64,000 nt of DNA. Origin: Bryobacteraceae bacterium. Lineage in GTDB: Bacteria; Acidobacteriota; Terriglobia; Bryobacterales; Bryobacteraceae. The first letter of the stretch is position 1, and the number at the start of each line of letters is the position of its first letter. Under the pieces are notes generated by a model. That model made no database searches. It was not told where the DNA came from and worked only from the letters and a program-made list of their open reading frames with translations. Of this stretch, positions 19,133 through 26,360 are shown piece by piece. The stretch is taken from positions 682,001-746,000 of the forward strand of contig CANGYQ010000001.1 of assembly GCA_947458745.1 (NCBI GenBank), written 5' to 3'. A program made the translations under genes and the position numbers.

Positions 19133-19237
19133 AGCCCCATGCGTGAGCTTGGGGCCTTTCCCTTCCGTCATCAGAGAGCCGCCGGCTGGGCATTGGGTTG
19201 GACACCACGCAATAGCCCCAAGCTGACGCATGGGGCT
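19133..19237. repeat. Paired 22-bp inverted repeat (REP/BIME-like) between mlaD and the deacetylase gene
   Basis: Two 22-base arms (19133-19154 and 19216-19237) are inverted copies with one mismatch, 61 bases apart. Each arm is itself a small hairpin (GCCCCA...TGGGGC). The layout resembles a REP pair or a strong intercistronic stem-loop. There is no U-tract, so it is not a classical terminator. Confidence 0.6.
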
Positions 19238-19282
19238 GGACCGACCGGCATCCAGGAAATCGAAGCCGTTCATCCACTCAAC

Positions 19283-20356
19283 CTAGAACAATCCGAGCTT
19301 GATGCGCAGGAACTTTTTGGGATTGGCGCGGAAGTCCTTCATCAGGCCCTTCATTTCCGCCGTGGTGCCGTTCAAGTTCTCATAGAGCTGCTGGTTCACC
19401 AGCAACTGGCCCAGCGTGCCCTTGCCCGCGTTCAGGTTGTCCACCATGGTGTTCAACTTGTCGAGCGAAGCGTTCAGCCTTTGGTGCAGCGCTTCATCTT
19501 TCAGCAGCTTGCCAGCGGTGCCCTTGCCAGCATTGAGGTCGGCAATGAGTGTCCGCATTTCGACGATAGTCTTGCGGGCTTCGTCGTAGAGCGCAGGGTC
19601 CTTCAACAGTTTGCCCGCCGTCCCTTGTCCGGTCTGCATGCCTTCGGCGATCGAATCCACGCGAGCCAGTGTCTTGCGGACATCGGTGTAGAGTTCCTCG
19701 TCGTAAAGCAGGCGGCCCATGGTGCCCTTGCCAGTGTTGATCGCCTTCACCATCCGGTCCGCCTCACTGGCAATCGAGTTCACCCGGTTGTAGAGGTCTT
19801 CATCCTTCAGCAGGCGCCCGATCGAGCCCTTGCCCAGTTCCACCTGGGCGACGATAGCCTCCAGGCGCTTCAAGATCAGTTCGGCCGCGGCCAGGGTGGT
19901 GGTGCCCTGCTTGAACAAATCTTCCAGCTCCGTCGTCGAATCGCTCTTCAGCTCTCCACCGGCGGCGATGGGCGTGGGGCTGCTGCCACGGGCGATATCG
20001 ATGAGCCTGGAACCCAGCAGATTCTCCGCTCCCACTGAGATCTTGGAATCGGAGGGAATCAGCTTGGTGTAGCGTTCGAAAATATTCATCTCGACGCGGA
20101 TGGCGCGGCCGGGCTTGGGGTTGGGGGCAAAGTCGATGGCGCGAACGTTGCCCACGGTCAAGCCATTCAACCGGACCGGCGCGCCTTTGGCGACACCGGG
20201 GGCCGAATCGAGGTAGCTGTAAATCACCTCATCGGTGGAGAACAGGCTCCGGTTGCTGGTCATGTAAAACACCAGCACGGCCATGACGACCAGAGCGGCG
20301 GCCATCATTACGCCGACGCGAATTTGGGCCCACTTGATCTTATTCGGGGATGGCAC
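19283..20356 (-). CDS. mlaD: MlaD-like MCE-domain lipid-transport protein with five C-terminal repeats
   Basis: The substrate-binding component of an Mla-type phospholipid transporter. A single N-terminal membrane helix (about residues 13-32) precedes an MCE domain (about 40-125, with SAPGVAKGAPVRLNGLTVG and SVGAENLLGSRLIDI). The rest is mainly helical and contains five exact 34-residue repeats (175-208, 209-242, 243-276, 277-310, 311-344). Each starts GKG[ST]xGxLL or GQGTAGKLL followed by an acidic/LY segment. Length (357) is about twice E. coli MlaD (183) because of this tail. It lies 53 bases after mlaF. The repeat tail could bridge towards the outer membrane; that is inference. Confidence 0.9.
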   Translation of the reverse strand: MPSPNKIKWAQIRVGVMMAAALVVMAVLVFYMTSNRSLFSTDEVIYSYLDSAPGVAKGAPVRLNGLTVGNVRAIDFAPNPKPGRAIRVEMNIFERYTKLIPSDSKISVGAENLLGSRLIDIARGSSPTPIAAGGELKSDSTTELEDLFKQGTTTLAAAELILKRLEAIVAQVELGKGSIGRLLKDEDLYNRVNSIASEADRMVKAINTGKGTMGRLLYDEELYTDVRKTLARVDSIAEGMQTGQGTAGKLLKDPALYDEARKTIVEMRTLIADLNAGKGTAGKLLKDEALHQRLNASLDKLNTMVDNLNAGKGTLGQLLVNQQLYENLNGTTAEMKGLMKDFRANPKKFLRIKLGLF

Positions 20357-20409
20357 TGGCTTTGCTGGCGTCTCCTCGCGCGATCGCTGACAGGCTTAGG
20401 GACATACAG

Positions 20410-21249
20410 TCAGCGTCTCCCAAATTTTGACACATAGGGATCGGTGGAAGCTTCCAGCTCCGTTTGCGGTCCCAGAAAAACGATCCGGCCGTCCCGCATC
20501 ACGACGAACGTGGTGCGGACGGCGGCCAAGCGGTCACCCGTGGCGGCGACCAGGCGGCCTTGGGGTTCATCGTAGTAGTAGTTGGCCATCAGCACGCCAT
20601 CCTGGTAGCGATGGCTGACGATGACGCTGGTGGTGCCTTTCAGGTCGCGCTGTTTGGCGATGAAGGCCATGATGTTGTTGGCGGTGATGGGGTCCAGCCC
20701 CGCGGTGGGTGAATCATAGATGGCCAGCGGCGGAGCCGTCACCGTGGCACGCGCAATCCCGACGCGGCGGCGCATGCCGCCGGAGAGCTCACTCGGCACC
20801 TTGGTGAGTGTCTGTTCGAGCTCCACAAAACGCAGTGCTTCGACGACACGGTCGTGGATCTGTTCCCGGCCGCAGTGGCGCACGGGTTGGTTTTCGAGCG
20901 GGTAAGCGACATTCTCCTCGATGGTCATCGAATCAAACAGCGCGCTCTCTTGAAACAACATTCCGATCTTGGACCGGATGGCGAACATGTCCCGTTCGCC
21001 CAAGGAAGTGATCTCGTCACCAAAGACAGTGACGCGGCCGGAATCCGGCCGCACCAGGCCCATGATCACTTTGCACAGTTGCGTCTTGCCGCTGCCGGCT
21101 TCGCCCAGAAACACCCAGGTCTGGCCCCGGTTGATGCGGAAGCTGACCTGGTCCAGCGCCACCGTTTCGCCAAAATGCAGCGATACGTTGTCGAAGACAA
21201 CGACGGCCTCCTCACTGGAAGAATCGTGATTGGCGGAAAGGTCCGGCAT
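20410..21249 (-). CDS. mlaF: MlaF-like ABC transporter ATPase with atypical Walker B
   Basis: The cytoplasmic ATPase of the Mla-type lipid transporter. Walker A is GEAGSGKT (49-56), the signature is LSGGM (155-159) and the H-loop is VSHR (H213). Walker B reads LAIYDSPTAGLDP: the residue after the Walker B aspartate is S180, where most ABC ATPases have the catalytic glutamate (DEPTAGLDP). A stretch around 216-245 between the H-loop and the last strand is longer than in E. coli MlaF. It lies 16 bases downstream of mlaE. The rest of the protein is intact, so it may be active by a variant mechanism, slow, or structural. Confidence 0.9.
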   Translation of the reverse strand: MPDLSANHDSSSEEAVVVFDNVSLHFGETVALDQVSFRINRGQTWVFLGEAGSGKTQLCKVIMGLVRPDSGRVTVFGDEITSLGERDMFAIRSKIGMLFQESALFDSMTIEENVAYPLENQPVRHCGREQIHDRVVEALRFVELEQTLTKVPSELSGGMRRRVGIARATVTAPPLAIYDSPTAGLDPITANNIMAFIAKQRDLKGTTSVIVSHRYQDGVLMANYYYDEPQGRLVAATGDRLAAVRTTFVVMRDGRIVFLGPQTELEASTDPYVSKFGRR

Positions 21250-21265
21250 GGGGGTGGGCGGGCCG

Positions 21266-22021
21266 CTACATGTTCACAAAAATCTGGGTGACAAACACGT
21301 CCAGGATAAAGACCCAGACGGAGGAAACCACCACTGCTTCGGTGGTGGAACGTCCGACGCCCTGCGTGCCACCGGTGGTCCGCATGCCATAAAAGCAACC
21401 CACCAGCGAGATGACGAACGAGAACAAGAACGGCTTCAACAGGCCTTGGGCGACATCATTCCACACCAGTGCCTGCTGGGCGCTGTTCCAGTATTGGGCG
21501 GCTGAAATGTTCAGGCGGAACTTGCCGATCAGGAAGCCGCCGCAGAGGCCGACAAAGTCCGCGATGATGGTCAGCAGCGGCAGCACGACGGCCAACGCCA
21601 GCATCCGGGGCGTCACCAGCTTCTGTGTCGGATCGGTGCCGAGCGCGCGCATGGCGTCAATCTGCTCGGTTACTTTCATTGAGCCGATCTCGCTGGCGAT
21701 GCCGGAGGCATTGCGTCCGGCCACCAGCAGGGCCGTCAGCACCGGGCCCAATTCACGCACCAGCACGATCGCCACAAAGGTTCCGGTTTGGCTGGCCGCC
21801 CCGTACTGCGCGACGGCGCGCGACATCTGCAAGGCCATCACGATGCCGCTGAACGCCCCAATCAGGGATACAATCGGCAAACTGCCCACACCGATGACGT
21901 CCATCTGTAATAGGACGTCATCCCAGTAATGGGGCTTCCGGAAGAGGTTCTTTAGCGCCCGGCTGGCCAGGTAAAAGAACTCCTGAAACTCCAGGAAGGA
22001 TGGCTTCAGTAGGTCGAGCAA
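21266..22021 (-). CDS. mlaE: MlaE-like permease of the Mla lipid transporter
   Basis: A polytopic inner-membrane MlaE permease, 251 residues from the TTG at 22021. Conserved parts are SLIGAFSGIVMALQM, VLVRELGPVLTALLVAGRNASGIASEIGSMKVTEQIDAMRALG (in segments around residues 85-130) and the C-terminal STTEAVVVSS...FVTQI region. The frame is open further upstream to 22333, but that part overlaps the divergent peptidase gene and has no MlaE-like sequence. TTG with GGGGAAA just before it fits the family's usual N-terminus (LDLLKPSFLEFQEF). It is the first gene of mlaE-mlaF-mlaD and is divergent from the P1 peptidase with a shared 36-base promoter region. Confidence 0.88.
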   Translation of the reverse strand: MLDLLKPSFLEFQEFFYLASRALKNLFRKPHYWDDVLLQMDVIGVGSLPIVSLIGAFSGIVMALQMSRAVAQYGAASQTGTFVAIVLVRELGPVLTALLVAGRNASGIASEIGSMKVTEQIDAMRALGTDPTQKLVTPRMLALAVVLPLLTIIADFVGLCGGFLIGKFRLNISAAQYWNSAQQALVWNDVAQGLLKPFLFSFVISLVGCFYGMRTTGGTQGVGRSTTEAVVVSSVWVFILDVFVTQIFVNM

Positions 22022-22057
22022 TGGTTTCCCCGAAAACTCGATGCTACCATTCGAGGC

Positions 22058-23014
22058 GTGATGGGTCTGACCGACATAACCGGCATCAAGGTGGGCCACG
22101 CCTCGGACTTCGATGGCTTGACCGGTTGCACGGTTATTTTGTGCGAAGGCGGGGCGGTGGGCGGGGTGGACATCCGCGGGTCGGCGACCGGGACGCAGGA
22201 GATGGATGTGCTGTCGCCGCTGCACAGCACGCAGCGCATCCACGCGGTGTGTCTGGCGGGTGGCAGTGCATTTGGTCTCGAAGCCGCCTCTGGCGTGCGG
22301 CGCTTTCTCGAACAGAAAGGCATTGGTGTCCAAACGAGCGGGGGCCGCGTTCCGCTGGTGCCTTCAGCGATCCTGTATGACCTGGTGTTCGGCAAGAAAG
22401 GGGCACGCCCGACGCGCGAGATGGGTCTGGCGGCGGCCGCCGCGGCGACATCGGGGGCGGTGGTGGAAGGCAATATCGGCGCGGGCCTGGGAGCCACGGT
22501 GGGCAAGCTGTTTGGCATGGAGCGGGCGATGAAGGCCGGGATCGGCTCGGCGACCGTGAACCTGACGGGGCGATGGGCGGGCGCGATGGTGTCGGCCTTG
22601 GCCGTAGTGAATGCCTTCGGCGATGTGCTGGAGCCCAAGACCGGAAAGGTACTGGCCGGGGCGCGCGAGTCGGCGTCGTCGAACAAGTTCAGCGGGACGG
22701 CTGAGGCTCTGCTGCGCGGCGAAGGCGCACCGCCGCCGTTGTCGAACACGACGCTGGTCGTCGTGGCCACCAACGCTCGCCTATCCAAAGTGGAGGCGAC
22801 CAAGCTGGCGCAACTGGGGCAACACGGGATGGTCCGCACCATCTCGCCGGTCCACACGTCCTATGATGGCGACCTCATTGTGGCTCTCTCGCTCGGTGAC
22901 CGAGCCGTGGACGTGAATGCGCTGGGCGTGGCGTCGGGGATGGCGGTGGCGCAGGCAATCGAACGCGGTGTGCGCTTGGCCAAGCCGCTGGGCGGTCTGC
23001 CGGGATTGGGGTAA
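22058..23014 (+). CDS. P1 family peptidase (DmpA-like, peptidase family S58)
   Basis: A 318-residue member of the self-cleaving DmpA/BapA amidohydrolase group (N-terminal-nucleophile-like fold). Seen are the N-terminal GLTDITGIKVGHASD, the LAGGSAFGLEAASG glycine-rich segment, GNIGAGLGATVGK and, at about 228-231, SNTT followed by LVVVATNA. This last segment is the expected autocleavage region giving the new N-terminal nucleophile. The family hydrolyses D- or beta-aminopeptides, among others; the substrate here is unknown. The start is GTG 22058 or ATG 22061. There is no export signal, so it is likely cytoplasmic. A TACCAT -10-like box ends seven bases before the GTG. Confidence 0.88.
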   Translation: MMGLTDITGIKVGHASDFDGLTGCTVILCEGGAVGGVDIRGSATGTQEMDVLSPLHSTQRIHAVCLAGGSAFGLEAASGVRRFLEQKGIGVQTSGGRVPLVPSAILYDLVFGKKGARPTREMGLAAAAAATSGAVVEGNIGAGLGATVGKLFGMERAMKAGIGSATVNLTGRWAGAMVSALAVVNAFGDVLEPKTGKVLAGARESASSNKFSGTAEALLRGEGAPPPLSNTTLVVVATNARLSKVEATKLAQLGQHGMVRTISPVHTSYDGDLIVALSLGDRAVDVNALGVASGMAVAQAIERGVRLAKPLGGLPGLG

Positions 23015-23141
23015 GCGCTAACCTGCGGCCGGCCGGTAAAACTCGTGGGATGGGGCTTGCGGCCAGTGGGGTTACCGCGCCACCGTTATGCCCAATTCCA
23101 CCAGGGTGGCTGGTCAAAAAGAACACGCCTGCATCCCAAAC

Positions 23142-23177
23142 GAAAGAAGCCTTGCGCACAGGCGCAAGGCTTCTTTC
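23142..23177. terminator. Bidirectional terminator hairpin
   Basis: A perfect 16-bp stem (arms 23142-23157 and 23162-23177) with an ACAG loop lies between two convergent genes. The T-rich part is inside the stem (TTCTTTC), so it can act in either direction. Confidence 0.8.
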
Positions 23178-23206
23178 AAAAGGTAGGTTGTGACAACGCC
23201 CGCGCC

Positions 23207-23821
23207 CTAAGCGCTCCGGCGCCGGAGCAGGCCCAGGCCCACGATCGCCGCGCCCAGGAGTCCGAAAGTCCCCGGCTCCGGAACGTCGCTACCAGTCCAG
23301 CTGACCGTGTCGATGGCGAAGTCGACGAAGCCGGTGGTGTTCTGCGTGACCACCGCGTTTGTCACGCCCGCAATGTTCGAGCTGAAGTTCCAAACACTGC
23401 CAGTCTCGGTAAAGCCGGTTAGGCTCAACACGTAGGAGGCGAGCAGGGAACTACCCGGCCCGTAGAGGTCCACCGCGAAGGGAGCGCCGTCAGAGCCGTT
23501 GATGACGTCGAAGGCCAGATTGCTCACCGGGCTATTGAAGGCCAGGCTGATGGTACTGGTGAGCGTTCCAAACAGGTTGTCGCCGGACGTTTGCATACCA
23601 GACCACCCGCCAGAATTCATCACCGACCCGCCGCCCGCGCCATCTTGGATGGTGACATTGGGATAGATCAAGGGTCCGGTGACACCGGTGTCGGCGAAGC
23701 AGCAAGTCACGGGAGGAGAGGTGAACTCATCGAAATTGACAGTGCCTCCGAAAGCCGCGGCTGCAGAATAGACGGCCCCAAGGAGGGCGGTCGTCAAGAA
23801 TTTTCCAAAATGTCTATACAT
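23207..23821 (-). CDS. PEP-CTERM sorting-domain exported protein
   Basis: A 204-residue secreted protein. The signal peptide MYRHFGKFLTTALLGAVYSAAAAFG begins at the ATG at 23821, which has AGGAGC upstream; the longer open frame has no support. The middle is low in charged residues and rich in Ser, Thr, Gly and Asn. The C-terminus has VPEPGT, then a hydrophobic helix and RRR, the PEP-CTERM tag processed by exosortase. No exosortase gene is in the window. PEP-CTERM proteins are often extracellular or polysaccharide-associated; no specific function can be assigned. Confidence 0.85.
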   Translation of the reverse strand: MYRHFGKFLTTALLGAVYSAAAAFGGTVNFDEFTSPPVTCCFADTGVTGPLIYPNVTIQDGAGGGSVMNSGGWSGMQTSGDNLFGTLTSTISLAFNSPVSNLAFDVINGSDGAPFAVDLYGPGSSLLASYVLSLTGFTETGSVWNFSSNIAGVTNAVVTQNTTGFVDFAIDTVSWTGSDVPEPGTFGLLGAAIVGLGLLRRRSA

Positions 23822-23972
23822 TAAACTTTTGCTCCTATTCAGTCTCACCAGATCAATACCAACGATCGAGTTCGGTTGATGGTACCCGAAAGGTTGGGCC
23901 ATCGCAAGCCTGTTCCGAACCGCAACCTCAAGAAAGTAAACAAGATAAGTACTATAAGTACCAGGCTGCTGC

Positions 23973-25661
23973 TCAGTAATGCCAGCTCTTCAAGTCCGCC
24001 CCCGGCGGGTGGTTGGCTTCCATGCGCTTCAGCATCTTGTCGACGTACATGGTGTTGTAGCGCAGGCGGGAGATGTAGTTAGGTTGGTTGGAGTCGCCGT
24101 TCCAGCAATGTTCGAAGCGATCTCCGTAGGCCACGATGGCCTCGGCGGGGGGGTTGGCGGCCTTCTTCAAGAAGTCTTCCATCAGGTAGACGGCGTTGTT
24201 CAAGTAGAAGTTGTCCATGTCGCCGCAGTAGAGATGGATCTTGCCGCGGACCTTGGGGCCGAGCGTGGCCCAGTCGCGTTCCAGGATGTGGCGGAGGTCG
24301 AAGTTGTCGCGCCAGTACTTGGCCACTTCCGGGTTGATCACGCCGGTGGATTTGTCGAAGATGCGCTGCGGGTAGCCGTCGGGGCCGACGGGTGAGTAAA
24401 CCGCTTCCCAGATGTCGTACTGCTGGCCGCTGCGGCTTTTGGTGCCGAGCACTAGCTCAAACAAGTTCATGTCCTGGACGGTGGCGGTGACGTGGCCCAA
24501 GTAGTTGCGGCGGCCGGGCCGGGCGACGCGGCGGTGCGGGCCTTCGTTGAAGTAGGCGTTCTTGTCGCCATAAAGATCGATGGTGGTGTAGGCGCGGAAA
24601 TCGATCGGGTCCGGGCAGGCGGCGAAGGTGCCGTTGAACTCATCGGGGTAGAGCACCTGGACAGCCAGCGCCTCCCAACCGCCGGTGGAGCCACCATAGG
24701 TGAAGCGCGCCCAGCCTTGGCCGATGCCCCGGTAGCGCTTCTCGATCTCGGGCAACAACTCCTTCATGATGGCGTCGCCGTAGGGGCCCAGATTCTGCGA
24801 GTTCACCGCGTAGCTGTCGTCGTAGTAGGGGTTGGCGTGCTGGATCTGGATAATGATCATGCGAGGGAAGTTGGGGCCGGTCCACTTCTTGTAGAAGTCG
24901 TGCGCTTCCTGCTGCTGGATGCGGTTGTAGCCTTCCAGCTTGAAGCGCTCGCTGTAATCGGCCTTCAGGTTGGGATCGGGCGGCTCCGCGCGGAAGCCCT
25001 CAAAATCAGCCGGGAAGTGGCCGTGGAAGATCACCACCGGATAGCGCGCTTCCGGGTGCTGGTCAAAGCCTTCCGGCAGTAGCACGTGCGCCCCCAGATG
25101 CATGGGGCGGCCCCAGAATTTGGTGAGCATCGGGCTTTGGATCTTGAGGTGCTTGATGTACTTCGAGTCTTTCGGTTCGGCGATGGGCGGAATCTCTTCG
25201 GTGAGTTCCAGCTTGAGGCGACCTTTGGCCGTGATGGTCATCTTGGCGGGCTTGGAGTAGAGATTGCCGGGCGCGCGATTCCATTGCTGGCCTTCCCCAC
25301 GATCCATGGGCAGCTTCACAGTGTGGCCGTCGGCGCGGCGGAACGTCTCGTACTTGTGCAGTAAGGCCTGGACGAAGTACTCACCGGGCTTCACCTGAGC
25401 GAGGCCGATCGGCCAGCCCTGAGCCTTGGCGTCAACCGTCTGCGCGGTGCCCGGCTTCCAGTTCTCGACGTCGACGCCAAACACCAACTGCGTGGTGGGT
25501 CCGTCGTTGAGCTGGAACCGGGGTTCGGCCTTGGGGTCAGTGGAGAGGATCACCAGCAGACGCCCGTCGAGCGATGGTTGCTGCCGGGAAGGGGCAATGG
25601 TGACTGAGAAATCAGCCGCGAGGGCCGCCAGAGAAAGTGAACCAACTAGTACACGCCACAT
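23973..25661 (-). CDS. Exported alpha/beta-hydrolase (putative esterase)
   Basis: A 562-residue protein with signal peptide MWRVLVGSLSLAALAA. The N-terminal third looks like a beta-rich accessory domain (LDGRLLVILSTDPKAEPRF). The second part is an esterase-D-like alpha/beta hydrolase: PVVIFHGHFP oxyanion region, FTYGGSTGGWEAL nucleophile elbow (GGSTGG) and a late FEHCW that can supply the catalytic histidine. The substrate is unknown; such enzymes act on carbohydrate esters or peptides. A TACACT -10-like box ends seven bases before the ATG and no ribosome-binding site is evident, consistent with a leaderless transcript. It is preceded by the tandem pilin genes on the same strand. Confidence 0.78.
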   Translation of the reverse strand: MWRVLVGSLSLAALAADFSVTIAPSRQQPSLDGRLLVILSTDPKAEPRFQLNDGPTTQLVFGVDVENWKPGTAQTVDAKAQGWPIGLAQVKPGEYFVQALLHKYETFRRADGHTVKLPMDRGEGQQWNRAPGNLYSKPAKMTITAKGRLKLELTEEIPPIAEPKDSKYIKHLKIQSPMLTKFWGRPMHLGAHVLLPEGFDQHPEARYPVVIFHGHFPADFEGFRAEPPDPNLKADYSERFKLEGYNRIQQQEAHDFYKKWTGPNFPRMIIIQIQHANPYYDDSYAVNSQNLGPYGDAIMKELLPEIEKRYRGIGQGWARFTYGGSTGGWEALAVQVLYPDEFNGTFAACPDPIDFRAYTTIDLYGDKNAYFNEGPHRRVARPGRRNYLGHVTATVQDMNLFELVLGTKSRSGQQYDIWEAVYSPVGPDGYPQRIFDKSTGVINPEVAKYWRDNFDLRHILERDWATLGPKVRGKIHLYCGDMDNFYLNNAVYLMEDFLKKAANPPAEAIVAYGDRFEHCWNGDSNQPNYISRLRYNTMYVDKMLKRMEANHPPGADLKSWHY

Positions 25662-25668
25662 TGGCGTT

Positions 25669-25674
25669 AGTGTA
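25669..25674 (-). promoter_or_regulatory. -10-like TACACT seven bases before the esterase start
   Basis: Minus-strand TACACT ends seven bases before the ATG at 25661. It fits the recurrent short-leader pattern in this window; no clear -35 is seen. Confidence 0.4.
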
Positions 25675-25733
25675 GCGGGCGGGAGCAGCAGATGGCGAAT
25701 ACCGCCAGCGAAGCGGTGTGAGGGGCGGGGGCG

Positions 25734-25934
25734 CTAGAAGGCCGCGATGCGAACGGCCTGGCTGGCAACACGCGAGTGAATGGTGGAAATACTGGTAGCG
25801 ACGCCGGGCATCAGGGCACCGGCACCCAAGGCAATCAGGCCGGCGATCAAGGCGTACTCGAGCAGATCCTGGCCGCGCCGATTGCGCGACAACCGTGCGA
25901 GGGGACGAAGAAGCAAGTTCAGTAGAGTAGCCAT
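25734..25934 (-). CDS. Flp family type IVb pilin
   Basis: A 66-residue prepilin. A basic leader ends RNRRG, and the prepilin-peptidase site lies before QDLLEYALIAGLIALGAGAL, where E5 and Y6 of the mature protein are the Flp hallmark (xxLxEYA). The rest is a short hydrophilic tail. Flp/Fap pilins are assembled by Tad machinery, none of which is in the window. It is the second of two tandem pilin genes and follows a hairpin. Confidence 0.85.
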   Translation of the reverse strand: MATLLNLLLRPLARLSRNRRGQDLLEYALIAGLIALGAGALMPGVATSISTIHSRVASQAVRIAAF

Positions 25935-25981
25935 CAGGGTGATCCGGTCAGCCGTCCAACTCTATTCTGGACAAGGTAAAC

Positions 25982-26005
25982 GGGCGGACCTCGAAAGATC
26001 CGCCC
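25982..26005 (-). terminator. Hairpin between the two pilin genes
   Basis: A 7-bp stem (GGGCGGA / TCCGCCC) is followed on the minus strand by GTTTACC. It is a weak rho-independent terminator or a processing/attenuation hairpin after the first pilin gene. Confidence 0.45.
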
Positions 26006-26036
26006 AAGGATTCTCGGTCATGATCCGGCGAACAAT

Positions 26037-26237
26037 CTAAGAGCCGGTGGTTGCTGCGGAAGACATCGTTGTCGAGACTTTACTGAAGATGGTGCTGATG
26101 CTGGAGGCCACGTTGGGCATAATCGCCCCCGCGGCTACGGCCACAAAGCCGGCCATCAGCGCATACTCAATCAAATCCTGACCCCGAGTATCCTTCCAGA
26201 TACGAGCGGCCCAAACCAGGTTCGTCACTCTTTTCAT
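26037..26237 (-). CDS. Flp family type IVb pilin
   Basis: A 66-residue prepilin with a short basic leader ending in KDTRG, cleavage before QDLIEYALMAGFVAVAAGAI, and a Ser/Thr-rich tail. It has a strong AGGAGGGGAG ribosome-binding site. It is similar to the downstream pilin, especially around the cleavage site and in the ISTI segment, so the two are probably a tandem duplication. It would form the main subunit of a Tad-type adhesive pilus if assembly genes exist elsewhere. Confidence 0.88.
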   Translation of the reverse strand: MKRVTNLVWAARIWKDTRGQDLIEYALMAGFVAVAAGAIMPNVASSISTIFSKVSTTMSSAATTGS

Positions 26238-26360
26238 CTTTGTCTCCCCTCCTACAGGAAGTGTCCGATGATCTAAGCTTACGGCCGGTCGGGATCGATA
26301 GATATTCGGTGACGGCCTTATTTTTCGGGGCTGTTTACCTGAATACGGTTCAGCTCCACC

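Noticed and set aside
19139..20038. Repeat-containing frame antisense to mlaD
   Set aside because: Its apparent repeats are the reverse reading of the 34-residue MlaD repeats.
22022..22333. N-terminal extension of MlaE
   Set aside because: It overlaps the divergent peptidase gene and is His/Arg-rich with no MlaE similarity.
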